Shown here in pieces: positions 22,001 to 33,765 of a stretch of 64,000 nucleotides of DNA (its first letter is position 1; every line of letters begins with the position of its first letter). The stretch comes from Anolis sagrei. Taxonomy: Eukaryota > Chordata > Lepidosauria > Squamata > Anolidae. Position numbers and translations under genes: made by a program. The notes below the pieces were generated by a model, which was given only the letters and a program-made list of their open reading frames with translations, was not told the origin of the DNA and searched no databases. The stretch is from the NCBI RefSeq assembly GCF_037176765.1, contig NC_090021.1, positions 32,480,229 through 32,544,228 on the forward strand. The letters run 5' to 3'.

Positions 22001-25000
22001 GATTACAATCCCTCTCAAAGTACTAGGTATTTAAAACAGAAACAGTTCCTGGATATTTGACACAAAATAGCCCAGGACCTGGGAGATTCAAGAACCAATA
22101 TTATATGGTTGAGATTACCTCTCCAAACACCTGCCTGGTACTGTCACTTGTTTCATCTCCTTCCAGTACTATCTCTTCTAAACCTTGTTTCTATGAATTA
22201 CCCTGCCTTGTTTTCCATTATCCTGTTGAAACCACAACTAAATACATGAAATAGAAATATACAAAACCTCCCTTAATTTATCTCAGTTCAATTACCATTC
22301 TGTGCTGTGAACAGATCTACTGAATCAGTAAAATTTACATAGGTGTTGACTTTCCAAAATACCATCAATTCTACTTTAGCTGGGACTAAACCCAATGTAT
22401 TAGGATTTTTAAAAAAACAAGCTTTAGTTTTGTTTCATATGCAGACAGGTCTGGAAAGCTGGTAGTGTTAACCGATAAGTACAGAAGACCTGATGGTTAA
22501 AGGCACTTGGCTCAGAGAGAAAAAATCTGGCTAAAAAAACTGTGATAAGTTTGTCGTAAGTCCAAAACCACTTGAAGCACACATATCAACGAATAATGGC
22601 CTCTTCTGGTCCTAAAACAGTGGGGCCACAAAAGTAGTACAACTGCCCCCATCCCTACCTCTACAGTTTGGAAGCAGGTTAAGTTTTAATTGTGTTATAT
22701 TTCTGGTCCATCCCCTGTTCAGATATCAGCCAGCATGCCCATGTCTTAAATCAAGAAATCAAGCTTCCTAAGATCTATCTACAGAGATGCTTGCAGGAAC
22801 ACCCCAGCAAGCAAGAGTCCAAAAGTGGCAGGTTAAAACTCGGAACCTAAATCAGTAGCTGATACTGGATGAGAAACACCCTCTTGGGCACACAGACGAC
22901 TGGGCGACTTGGAAGGTGCTGAACAGACTGCACTCTGGTACCATGACATCAGAGCCAATCTTAAGAAATGGGGCCACAAAGTGGAGTTCACAACATGCGA
23001 GTGTGGAGAAGAGCAAACCACAGACCACTTACTATAATGTAGTCTGAGCCCCACCACATGCACAATGGAGGACCTTCTTACAGCAACACCAGAGGCACTC
23101 TAAGTGGCCAGCTTCTGGTCAAAGGAAATTTGGTACAATGCCAAGTTTTTAACTTGTTTGCCATTTTTATGCATTATAACTGTATTCTCAGTTTGCTTCT
23201 GACATGATAAAAAGAGGATTACTATAGCCTGGATCAGATGTGCTATTCCCTCAAAGTGCTCGTTGTGTATATTTTGTTTTATGCTCTTGATAAATCCTTC
23301 CTCTCAGAAATAGAGCAGTTCTGATATACATTACAGGGATAGGTCTGCTCAAAGTCCTGCATATGCTTTTATTTTGGAACATGTGCAACTCACAGCTTTG
23401 TCTGAAAAAGACATTTACTCATATCTCAAACTTTAGTCTGGAGCCTCCTCAAGAAGACCTAGCTTATTGTAATCTGCAATCACAATCAACACTAAAGACA
23501 CTATGGTGGAAATAAACTAATCTTTTGCCAAGAGTCTCTTGGATGAAACTGGCAATTTATTCCCTTTTAGCCTTAGGTTTCCTATTTATTAAAGGTAGTC
23601 ACTGTTACAGCTCCCCAGTAGCACTGGACTGTTTTCATCTTAGACAGAAAAGTAGATAATTTGAACTTATCTAGCCCAGTATCTGTATAATACATAATTA
23701 ACCAATGAGACCGTTACATATAAAAGGTATTTGGTATTTAGTAGCCGTGTTATTTACATGACTTTCAAAACACGGGGAAATGAAAAAAGGAAATGAAAGG
23801 TAGCGAGTGATCTGAATCTCTTTGGTTTCTAGCCAACGTAGCTACTAAATAGGGATACATGAATATCACAGAAACTATGTAAGTACAGTACACACATTCA
23901 ATATAGCACATAACTCTGAGCAAAAAAAAAATGACAGGTAGGAAGCATACTCTTTGATCACTGCTTAAGAAATTATAAAAGAACTCAACTGTGTGAGCAA
24001 ATATTTAAAAAAAAATGACAGGTAGGAAGCATACTCTTTGATCACTGCTTAAGAAATTATAAAAGAACTCAACTGTGTGAGCAAATATTTACAGCTCTAG
24101 TTCAAAGTTATTTGCAGACTGACAATACTGAATTATTAATACAAAGAATGTGATTTCTGAGTTCCTGTTCAAAGAAAACTTCTTAAATCAATGACATATA
24201 ACAAAATTCCATGTTGCTGCGAGATACTCACAGAAACACCTCAGCAAGTGAGAATCCAATAGTGGCAGACTAAAACCTAGAACTTCAATTCATGACTGAT
24301 ACCAAATGAGACTCCCCACTGGGCACACAGAAGATTGGATGATCTGGAAGGCGCTGAACAGACTGTGCTCTGGCACCACGAGATGCAGGGCCAATCTTAA
24401 GAAATGAGGCCACAAAGTGGAGTCAACGACATGCAAGTCTGGAGTAGAGCAAACCACAGACCACCTATTACAATGCAACCTGAGCCCTGCCACATGCACA
24501 ATGGAGGACCTTCTTACAGCAACACCAAAGGCACTCCAAATGGTATTATAATGTCAAGTTTTTAAACTCTGTGTTTTTTTAAAATACATTACATCTGTAC
24601 CCTCAGTTTGCTGATATGATAAATAAACAAATAACAAATTCCATATGCAGACAAATGTCTTACCGTCTGTCATTCCAGAAAATCTTCTCTTCTTCAAGTT
24701 TCCAAACAATGAAATGACATTTGCCATTTTGCCAAATCTCATGTAATTTCTTTCAAAGCAACTGCTTAAAGATTTCAACCTAGCTACTTCTAGAACTTGA
24801 CTCAAAAGCAGATTGTCACTAAAAATTAATCCCCACAATTTTGAGGCTAGTGAAGGAGAAAGTGCAGCCATAGGCTGGATGTAGCCCCTAAAACCTTCAA
24901 AACTGTAGGTTTTTTCCCCAGGAAAACATCTGTCCTCTAACAACCCCACCCCCAAATAATACTGCCAAAGCAATTTAATGGACTAAAACAACACTACTCA

Positions 25001-27015
25001 AAATTTATAGAAGTGGTAAAAATCACCTGAAAAAAATCCTGAAGTACAAACTGGAAATGAGTTCCAAGTTGCACTTGCAGTTGAAAAATACAATAATTAT
25101 ATTAAGTGCAAGGCTGAAATGTAGCTTCACCACAGTTGCCCATCCCTGCCTTATATTCCTAGATTGTGTTTGGGTTCCAAATGGCAACTGTACAAATTCA
25201 TGATTATTTGGAGGTGGGTAAATAGAAGAAGAAAGTCATTAAACATACAATTCTTGAAAAAGAGTTGTTTTGAACTAAAAAAGTGAAATAGTGTTTTGTT
25301 CTCATCACTCTTTTACTAATTATGTAACAATAGGACTTTGCAAAGCTCTTTCTAGCAATTATCTAACACTTTTCAGAGCTAGCTGTTCAGATTCATATAT
25401 CTCCCTCCCCCCCCTTACTTTATATATCTATACCTATCTGCATACCTGCCAACCTAGGATAAAATTTTATATACTGATTATGTGGATTTGAATTGATAAA
25501 CCTAATGGATTCAGTGGGTCTACTCCATAGCATTTAGGCCACCCTTAAACACTTTAAACACAATGATATTATTTTTTAACAGACTAATAGCTACTCCTCT
25601 GGAAAAGAACAAATACATTACAAGTTACCTTGAGAAGGTTTTGTTGTTATTTCTTGACGATTTCCTGAAGTTTGACGGCAACCCTGCACAAACAAATGTA
25701 CATATGAAGCATCTTCTACTGGCTTTGTGTATATTTTTCAACACAACAGCACAGCTTATGACAAAAACTGTTTCTTTTTTGCACAAAAGGGAAAGTCTGG
25801 GTTTAGGAAGTCATATTGTAGAAAACGTTTATTCAGCAGCATCAGGTATTTCAAAGCCTGGAACATTAAAAGCCAGGTCTATTTTGCTTTCTTATCTCAA
25901 TGCAATTAAGAGCATATATAAACAGTGCCTTCTGTTGTACAGTTTAGGAATTACAGTAGGATGATTTTACATTCTCTTAAAGTTCACATCAGAACCAAAG
26001 GTCTGTGCAAGAAACACAGGCCCTAAATACTATTTTTAACTCAGCCACAGTCGACCAATGAAATTAATGACATTTTTATAAGCACTGATTCACAATTCAA
26101 CAACTGATTTAACAAGCTTACTCTTACTGGAAGCATGAACAGAACTTAGGTTGAAAAACTACCATCATTCCATGCCTATAACACAATTTGTGTGCAAAGT
26201 AGATGCTGCATGCCTCCAATACAGGCCGAGTGTGACAGAAGAAGGAAATCTGATGTCACAATGATGTGCCAAACTGGGTATTTACAGGGATGCTAGTTGC
26301 AGAAGCATCTCAATGGGATGTCTAATCTTAGTGTGGTAAACTGGTTAACTCTTAAGACTTTTAAGCATTAAAAAAAGCCTATGTTTAAAAATTAGTTAAC
26401 TGTGAAACAGGTTGGATGATGTTGGGGAAGTCACCTACCACACAGGACTATGATGAACATAAAAGGGCATAACACCCCCTCCCCTTTTAAACTCTGAAAT
26501 TACCAAAGGAAGGTTGAGATATAAATGTTCTAACCTCCAAGGATTTTAAATATCACTTTATTTAAACATCTTAAACCAAAATTTATATGAAATCTCAGAT
26601 TATGCTACGAGGCAATTTTTACCAACGGGAATATTTCCTTAAAATTCAGGAGCTCCCTACTAGGAATTTATTTACCCAAGGAAAAGTTGCTAGCAGGAAT
26701 TACTGTATATACTCAAATATAAGCCAAGTTTCTCAGCCCTTTTTAAGGATGAAAAAGCCCTCCTCGGGTTATATTTGAGTCGAAGTTATTTATTATTTTA
26801 CTCTGTTATTGTTGTTATTATTATTATGTTTATTATTTGATTCTATTATTCTTATTATTACATTTACATTATTTGATTCTATTATTATTATTGTTATTAT
26901 TACTTTTATCTATTATTATTACATTTATTATTTTCTCTATTTATTATTGTTATTATTACATTTATTATTTTACTCTATTATTACTGTTATTATTACATTT
27001 CCATTATTTTACTCT

Positions 27016-27046
<31 letters not shown>

Positions 27047-30000
27047 TTGGAAGGATACGCATGCACATTTACATTGAAGAAGGTTAGAATAATGGTTTAA
27101 TCAAAGCTGGACAGTCTTATCTTAAATTACAACTTTATGTAAATATTCAAAAGCATTTAACCTATTGATGCCTCAATTAAAGTAATTTTATTGGTATCTA
27201 TTTTTATTTTGGAAGTTTACCAGTAGCTGCTGCATTTCCCACCCTTGGCTTATACTCGAGTAAATAAATTTTCCCAGTTTTCTGTGGTAAAATTAGGTGC
27301 CTCGGCTTATATTCGGGTCGGCTTATACTCGAATATATACGGGTAAAAGATGTACACTTAAAATAATAATAATAATAATAATAATAAGAAGAAGAAGAAG
27401 AAGAAGAAGAAACAGTGTTAACTATTTCTCTTTTGAATTGTCTCTTCCTTTCCTCAGTTTTAAAGCCTCTGTGAAATAAATGTTTCCAGAAAACACAAAT
27501 GGATTACTGATAGTCATCGGCTAGGCATGCATAACAACATAGATGCTCTGCATCCCATTGGTTTGATCAGTTATAAAAACCACTTTAAATTCATATTAGT
27601 ATGAATTTTCTTGGATTGCAACAATCCAAGAAAGTAGGTTAGTGTTACTATAAAGAAGAGAAAGGCAGACAAGAGTATGGCATGAAAAAGATCAGCTAGC
27701 AATCATGGCTGAAACACAGTTTGAACAGACAATTCTTACTTGAAACATTATAAATGCATTTTTGGATACCTATAAACATATCTTAAAAAGAACTTTAAAG
27801 AGCATGACCTAGAAAGCATGACTTGGTGACTCTGGATGTTATCAGTCAAAAAGGCATGTTTCCAAGCGCTGCTACTAATCGATACATAAGCAAAATGACT
27901 GATTTTAGTTTCCCTTTGAAATGCATATAACTTCCCCCAGAGAACCGAGAATTAGGTTTACTCACCAGCAATTTTTTCTTTGTTTTGAGGGCCTTGATAA
28001 GGTAAATTTTCACTTCCCTGGGATATTGACTACGCTTGGAAGCTACCTCTACTATTAGATCATCTAGCTTATCCTCTATGAGTTTGATAGTCATATCTAA
28101 TTTAAAAGAAAAATATTAAACATAAACAAATGAAAAAATCGTTTATTTGTAACATCTTCGCAAGAATGTACTTTGTTCCAGAAAGACTTAACTATATAAA
28201 TAAGAGAAATATAAATTGATACATTTAAATAACTGCTGAAAAGAAGATGGGAAGACATCTTTATGTATCTTTCTTTTTCTTATGCTCTTTCATCTTTTTT
28301 CTCTCTCTCTTTTTCCTGTTTCTCTCCCTTTATGTATATTTTAATGTACTTAGTAATCTTCAAACATATTAAAAGAAAAGAAAAATCAGTTCCTAGTAAT
28401 GCTAAGAAATTGACAGATGAATTGTCTTCTTACTCTCTTCCCACAAAGAATAAGACATTAAACTTCAGTAAATGTTATTGGTTGACTCTATGAATGAAGA
28501 AGTCATGGATACTGAGGTCTGAGTGTACCAGCCCTTTCTAATTTATTCTCTGCACTCACCTAGTGAGTCAGCAGATGGCAGTAAAGTTTGGCAATTCCCA
28601 CTCCATAATTCTCAATCTACAGTTCTAACCTAAACTATTATAGACTGCAAGAATTTTGTATTCTAGAAATTTTAACTTACTGATATTTCATAAAATGATA
28701 TCCAACTCTTGTGTTTTGGATACTATTATCCTTAACCACAATCAAAACTCATTCAAGGCTCAGTGCAGGTGTAGCTCAGTTAACAAAGCCTCTAACAAAG
28801 AAAATACAGTAATTTTCACAAAGTGTTTTTGTTCTCTGATTAGCAGAATGTTTTTCAGCAGCCTTGGCATTAGGAAGATGATGAAAGACTTTCAGTGATA
28901 CATCGCAGCAGGGTGTCTTGACTAATAATAATAATAATAATAACAACACCAACAACTTTATTTGTACCCTGCCCCATCTCCCAACAAGAGACCCGCAGTG
29001 GCTTACAGACATGTAATAAACCATCCAATTAATAACATAACCAATTAAACAATCAAAATTAACACAAGACAGATCAAAGCAACAATGCAACTAAACAATA
29101 CAACAGAGTTTGAGTTGAGGAAATGTGAGATCCTACTCTATTTCTTGCTACTGTAGTTGTGTATGCTTGCCTACAACAAGTAAACAATACTGTGAACAGC
29201 AAAACAGAAAGGAAAGGGGGAAATAAGCAGGCCTTACCAGCTACCTCTAGCATGTTTTTTTTGTGGTGTAGGAACCTATCCTTGTTTTTTCATGTTATTT
29301 CTGCCCTGATGATACATTTTCTGTTAAAGTAACTACTTTGTTAAATGAGTTATGCCTGTACTCAAATTTAAAAAGAATGAACCCGTTAAAATCACTGGAA
29401 TCAAGTTTCGATCCCCAGACAAAAGTCTTTACCAGCAAATTTCAGAGATTAAAAAATAGTTTTGATTAAGCACATTTAGGGTTGAAGAACTCTCAGCTGG
29501 AAGGGATCCTATTATCTTTTTCCCAGATGTTCATTTATACAAATATCTTTGACTGAATTGTCCTGAGCGCATGAAAGTTGGAACCTGAAAGAAGAGGACA
29601 AGTTCCTTTACCTAATTCACATTAGCTTAGTTTTCTCTCAAACACTTCCACGCAAAGTGATCACAATGGGTGTTTCTAAACAATGGGATTATCCATTGAT
29701 GAGATTATTCTACTGCACGAAAAAGTAATTCCATTGATATATACAAAATTCAGAGGACCAAAACAAATATAACCATGTTAGTAAAATAAGCAATATATTG
29801 TGGGCTTTGCATTAAGGGAATAATTTCCTTAATGTATACTGTGTACAGGGGGCAATAAAAGACTATTCAGTCCTCCACAGATACTGTATCCATAGATTCA
29901 ATCATCCAAAGCTTGAAAAAGATTTTTTAGAAAATAAAAATTTAAAAACCCCTGATTATTTCCCATTTCATATCAGTCTTTTTCCATTTTACTATACCAC

Positions 30001-33000
30001 TGTATTTAACAGAATTTGAGCACCCACTGATTTTGGAGTCCATAGTTGTCCTGGAACTCAATTCCAGGGGATCTGAAGGGCCCACTGCAATTATTTCTCA
30101 CAAACCACCTGTTGTAACATAAGAATATATTTGGAATAAAGCAATGAAGTAGAGCATTTGATTGGAAGTACATTCAGTATTAGACAGCCTCATTAAATGG
30201 GACATATAAATGCATACTTATAATAATTATTTCTATCTGTGCAATCCAACAGAAATATTAAACAATGCAGCATGAAAGAAATTACAAGTCAAAGGTTTAG
30301 TACCATTATGAAGATCATCAGATGACTCCTGCCATGGCTGCCCGTTAACAGTGATGTTCTTTTGCACAGCTGTTTCAAAGTTCTGTTAAAAAAAGTATGC
30401 ATGATAACTCTTAGAAATGCTGTTTTGCAAGTTTAATATAAATTTAAAAGATAACTTGAACATTTACCATTCTAGCAAACATCTTCTTTCTCTACTTATA
30501 TGGAAAGAACACAGAAAACTATGAGGTAAACCCAGGAAGGATGCTAAAATGGCCAAGTGTTTTGATATTTAAAATAAGTATGACTGCAGATTTTTTGCTA
30601 CCTTTGACTCTCTAAATCAGCTAATTGTTGTTGATGGAATACTGTGGAACCTTGGCTTAAGAGCATTTTGAGTTAAGAGCCGTTGCTTGGCACAGTTCCA
30701 CTTTGACGTACAAGCATCATTTTGAGTTAACCGCTGGCACCAAAGGGAGTGCTAGTGCTAGAGTACAGGGCTTTAGGGCTTCAAGGGAGCAGCCTCTGTT
30801 CCTCCAGCTCTTGCTTGCTTTGGGAGATTGCTGCCCGCTTTGTGGAACTTTGAGTTAGTTGACTTTGTGTGATTTTTATTCTGGGCATGTTTGTTCTTAT
30901 ATGCTGGGTTATTTTTCCTATTATGTATGCATTGGTTGTTGCATTCAGGCACTGAATGTTTTCATTTTTCTGACTGGAATCCACCCTGAGTTCCTTCAGG
31001 GGGATAGGGCGGAATATAAATAAAGTTTTTATTATTTTATTTATTATTATTTTGCTTCATGAAGTGGGAGAGAGAGAGAGCAAGAGAGAGAAGTACAGTA
31101 TGAAGAAAATTATGCTTCTGCCTCTTCACTTCATGCTTTCTTACCACAACTTTGTGCTTCTACCATTTTAAAGTTGATTTTCTTTTATATTGTTCCATGT
31201 GAATGTGTGGGTTTTGCCTTGCTGTTACACTGGCAATACATTTTGTTGCCTCAAACGTGCTTCCTTGCCATAACTTTATGCTTTTACCGTTTTAAAGTTG
31301 ATCTTTCTTTTTTTAATTGTTCCTTATAAATCGGCAGTTAAACATTATTTGTGGAAAATCACAAATAGTCAATGAAGGTTGACATTTTACACACTTCTGA
31401 CTGTTAAAATATGGAGAATTCAATATTGGAAAGATAATTTTCCTCCATCTCTGATCCATGAGGACTGAGGATAATTGGAGTTGCAACTCAAAAACACTTG
31501 TGCCTCGGAAGTTGGGGAAATGTTAAAGTACATTTTAACATCACACATCCTAGCCACAAGCTTTATCTCTAAACCTCACTATTCCGACTAAACAGAACAA
31601 ACTGCAGCCTTCCAGATGTTACTGTATCACAGCTCCCATGAGCTCTAGTTATATCTAATAATGAGGAATACAAGAGTTGTAGTCCAGCATCTGGAGGGTA
31701 CCGCAGGCCATTTGTAAGACTCCAAATGCTGAATCCTATTTTAGTGTTTACCTCTTTTGAATACATTGGGTTGCTGTCAGTTTTCCTCACAACTTCTGAG
31801 GATGCCTGCCATAGATGCAGGTGAAACATCAGGAAAGAATGCTTCTGGAACATGGCCATACAGCCCGGAAAACTCACAGCAACCCAATGATTCTGTAATA
31901 AGGAATTCAAAGTGCAGATTTGATAAATATGAATTTAATATGATGTGTGGGAATGAATGGAAGGATGTATGGATGGATGAGTTAATACTTTTGGAAGCAC
32001 CAGTATACTATTAAGGCCTGCAATAACTAACTACCTGCTTTCTGGACTGTGATTAAAACCTGCTAATGAGAACTGAAAAGTAAACTCTGATAAGAACTGT
32101 GACAATGGTTCTTTCAAGTTAAGGAAATGTTTGCAACATTCCTTATGTTAAGAAGGAGGTCGACACAAGCCTTGTGCTTGTCAACACCAATCAAGAAGAT
32201 CAACATCTGGCCAGGAAACTGAGATGGAGCCAGGATGGAAGACGTCTATCATTCATTTACAACTTTGGGACTACATCAACTGAATATTCCTATAAAAGAC
32301 TCAGTCTAATAATGCTCAAAGTGTGACCGACCTGAGGAGTCTGGTTCACCAGCTGTGCTCTGCTCCATTGGAGTGGAAGATTTGCAAGAGAGCAGTCTGG
32401 TCACTTTGGGGCTTCTTTCTCAAGAGAAGAGGAAGAAGTGCATTTTTGGAGTCTTAGATTTTGTGCAGGGAGTCAGGTTTATTTATTTATTTAGTACATT
32501 TCTATACCGCCCCTCTTAGCCTTCTGGCGACTCAAGGCAGTTTACAAGGCAAGAATTCAATGCCGCCAAGGACACAATTACAATATACAATATAAAAAAC
32601 ATCAGCAACAGATAAATCAAACATAATGAAACATACTTCAATCGATAATCATTAAAACAATGTCCAGTTCCACCATATAGTTATTCCATTATTATATCCG
32701 TTACTCTGTATTTTCAAATGCCCGCTCAAATAGCCATGTCTTAAGATTCTTCCGGAATGATAGGAGCGAGGAAGCCCATCTAATCTCCCTAGGAAGAGCG
32801 TTCCATAGCCAAGGGGCCACCACTGAGAATTCCCTGTCTCTCATTCCCGCCAACCGTACTTGTGATGATGGCGGGACCGAGAGCAGGGCCTTTCCAGATG
32901 ATCTTAAAGTCCTTGCAGGTTCATAAGGGGAGATTCATTCAGACAGGTAAGTTGGGCCAGAACTGTTCTGCTGTATTGAAAAGAGATATATGGTCCTTGG

Positions 33001-33765
33001 CATTATGCTTAGGGAAAGGATGCATTTTGGCGTTTTGAAGTTATGGTGTTATGGAAGTTTGGAACTATATGTTGGAAAGGCTGCAGGAAAGCTTCTCCAA
33101 GAAGAGGAAAAAGGGTATAATATTTGGGTGCATGAGGATGAATGCATGTCCATGGGTGTGAATGTTGAGTGAAAATATAATTATCCTTTGTTTGTTTGTT
33201 TACCAATGTAATTGTGAATCCAATGCAGTTGCATAGAACCTATATATTTGCATGTCTAATATCATTCTTTGTCTAAATGTTTTTCTGTAATCTGATACAC
33301 TCTCTCACTCTGGAAATTGCAATAAAAAGAGCCTATACTTTAAAGTTATTGAAAAGTCATTCATGACAATTCCGGCCACTAAAGCCTTTGACAATACACT
33401 GAATACACTGGATTTGTTCTGGCACCGCTGGCCGCTCTGAGCCGCTTTTAGGAGAGAAAAGGCGGGATATAAATAATAATGAGATGATGATAAAAGGCAG
33501 TTGAGACCCAAAAGACGACTGAAAGTGAAGCCAGCAGCCTGACAGCTTCTCCTTCCCTCAGGCCTTTCATCCTCACCCAGAGCGCCTCGTCCAGGGCCTG
33601 CTTGAGGGCCTCGGCCTCCACAGCCTGCTCCGCGCCCAGCCTCTCCACCAAAGGCGCGTATTCCCCCAGCAGCTCGCTGGTCCAGTCACGGGAGCGGCAC
33701 GGCACCCTCGGGTCGCCAGGCGGGCAGGCAGAAGAAGATGCCGCCTCTGCCGCCGCCGCCTCCAT
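18767..33765 (-). CDS. NSL1: NSL1, MIS12 kinetochore complex component, complete, 6 coding exons
   Basis: NSL1 (MIS14/DC8) is one of four MIS12-complex subunits that join centromeric chromatin to the NDC80 complex (family knowledge). Exons in order: 33577-33765, 30304-30382, 27966-28096, 25629-25683, 20529-20596, 18767-19042. All have GT-AG borders, phases agree, and the joined frame is open for 265 codons (human about 281). Matches to the human protein as remembered include VERLGAE near the N-terminus, ETAVQKNITVNGQPWQE in exon 2, IEDKLDDLIVEVASKRSQYP in exon 3, HMANL in exon 5, EGFS in exon 6, and the C-terminus YPLRQRKINLDT. The short fourth exon has no recognisable identity but has the right phase and length. 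The gene starts head to head with TATDN3. The human Spc24/25-binding PVIHL motif is not conserved here. Confidence 0.95.
19250..19690 (+). mobile_element. DNA transposon remnant with (ATT)n core
   Basis: Starts ccatatatacttgaacataa, has ctcagcttatactcaagcca, a long A/T-trinucleotide core, then aaggttagaataattgttta and tggacagtcttatcttacat. It matches 26703-27345 but lacks the right end. In NSL1 intron 5. Confidence 0.6.
20529..20596 (-). CDS. NSL1: NSL1 exon 5
   Basis: 68 nt after TTCCTTTTAG, ending TTTAAG|GTAAGA in phase 0. It codes for LHMANLSLATKNAMRHIEES, matching the human HMENL...SEAMK stretch with no gaps. Confidence 0.93.
20738..21255 (+). mobile_element. Long copy of the tggccatacagcc dispersed repeat
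   Basis: Left end attgtcaaagacttttatgg and gttgtgagttttccgggcta, middle ggccaattacaacattcaca, right end aggatgcctgccatagatga and ggccatacagcccagaaaac. The two ends are partly inverted relative to each other. In NSL1 intron 4. Confidence 0.55.
21256..22689. other. NSL1 intron 4, no feature recognised
   Basis: No repeat family or exon was recognised in this part of the intron. Confidence 0.35.
22690..23210 (+). mobile_element. LINE 3' end (CxCGE-H type)
   Basis: Same family as 12480-13118: ggtgctgaacagactgcact, gcgagtgtggagaagagcaa, tgcacaatggaggaccttct, ending gacatgataaaaag. Confidence 0.7.
23931..24098. repeat. Perfect 84-bp tandem duplication
   Basis: Two adjacent copies of an 84-bp unit starting atgacaggtaggaagcatac and ending near gtgagcaaatattta. 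I see no differences in the body beyond the A-run at the junction. In NSL1 intron 4. Confidence 0.9.
24215..24620 (+). mobile_element. LINE 3' end (CxCGE-H type)
   Basis: Third same-strand copy: aaggcgctgaacagactgtg, aaatgaggccacaaagtgga, gccctgccacatgcacaatg, tail gataaataaa. Confidence 0.7.
25629..25683 (-). CDS. NSL1: NSL1 exon 4 (short, poorly conserved)
   Basis: 55 nt between acceptor TTTGTTTGTGCAG and donor CTCAAG|GTAACT. It is open in the frame that phases require (GCRQTSGNRQEITTKPSQ). Joined to exon 5 it gives exactly the 20 residues that separate the exon 3 helix from the HM-NL motif in human NSL1. No residue-level similarity was seen, so the call rests on splice sites, phase and length. 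Confidence 0.7.
26703..27345. mobile_element. Non-autonomous DNA transposon with tatatactcgagtata ends
   Basis: Left end ctgtatatactcaaatataa; right end read backwards cccgtatatattcgagtata. These form inverted repeats of roughly 24 bp, possibly flanked by TA. The interior holds (ATT)n and (TTC)n runs and a second inverted pair near each end. In NSL1 intron 3; superfamily not resolved. Confidence 0.65.
27361..27411. repeat. (AAT)n(AAG)n microsatellite
   Basis: Runs of aat then aag just outside the transposon at 26703-27345. They are inverted relative to the (ATT)n(TTC)n runs inside it. Confidence 0.85.
27966..28096 (-). CDS. NSL1: NSL1 exon 3
   Basis: 131 nt after TTAAATTAG, ending TTGCTG|GTGAG in phase 0. 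It codes for the coiled-coil stretch with LIEDKLDDLIVEVASKRSQY and LIKALKTKKKLL. Confidence 0.95.
28920..29095 (-). mobile_element. L2/CR1-like LINE 3' tail
   Basis: aataataataa then ctttatttgtaccctgcccc and cagtggcttacagacatgta, the inverse of the usual LINE tail. In NSL1 intron 2. Confidence 0.6.
29865..30095. mobile_element. Tigger-like DNA transposon remnant
   Basis: Ends cagtcctccacagatactgt and, read backwards, cagtgggcccttcagatccc, resembling pogo/Tigger termini. The interior is A/T-rich and not coding. Confidence 0.5.
30304..30382 (-). CDS. NSL1: NSL1 exon 2
   Basis: 79 nt, starting in phase 0 after TTTTTTTAACAG and ending AATG|GTACTA in phase 1. It codes for NFETAVQKNITVNGQPWQE, close to human TFESAVQENISINGQAWQE. 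Confidence 0.93.
30640..31045 (+). mobile_element. Composite repeat ending in a LINE tail
   Basis: Starts accttggcttaagagcattt and ends with gagttccttcagggggatag and ggaatataaataaag. The right part is an L2/CR1-like LINE 3' end. In NSL1 intron 1. Confidence 0.5.
31755..31895 (+). mobile_element. Dispersed repeat, ggccatacagcc family fragment
   Basis: Contains tctgaggatgcctgccatag and catggccatacagcccggaa. Confidence 0.55.
32000..33350 (+). other. Possible old LTR-like unit carrying a nested LINE
   Basis: A TATA-like cctataaaagac at about 32290 and an AATAAA at about 33323 lie on either side of a LINE fragment (32470-32925), in sequence that matches no other repeat here. The layout is that of an LTR split by a younger insertion, but no coding part or paired LTR is visible. 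Treat as a tentative fossil. In NSL1 intron 1. Confidence 0.25.
32470..32925 (-). mobile_element. L2/CR1-like LINE 3' end
   Basis: The minus strand carries tggaacgctcttcctaggga and ggctatttgagcgggcattt and ends in ggcggtatagaaatgtacta with a taaataaata tail. Confidence 0.65.
33395..33490 (+). mobile_element. LINE 3' tail beside NSL1 exon 1
   Basis: gccgctctgagccgctttta and aaaaggcgggatataaataa, an L2/CR1-like tail, ends less than 90 bp from the NSL1 exon 1 donor. Confidence 0.55.
33577..33765 (-). CDS. NSL1: NSL1 exon 1
   Basis: Sixty-three codons from ATG to TGG|GTGAGG. An Ala/Ser-rich lead (MEAAAAEAASSS) comes before the conserved helix with VERLGAE and ALDEALW. GC-rich and adjacent to the shared promoter. 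Confidence 0.93.

Noticed and set aside
23931-24098. Tandem copies considered as a CRISPR-like array
   Set aside because: Only two directly abutting 84-bp copies, no spacers, in a vertebrate intron.
24554-24973. 139-codon minus-strand frame with a GT after CAGACG near 24664, considered as an extra NSL1 exon
   Set aside because: It does not resemble NSL1, its phase does not fit between the accepted exons, and the exon at 25629-25683 already completes the protein.
28770-28800. gtagctcagtt, resembling a tRNA A box
   Set aside because: No matching B box at the right distance and no cloverleaf; chance match.
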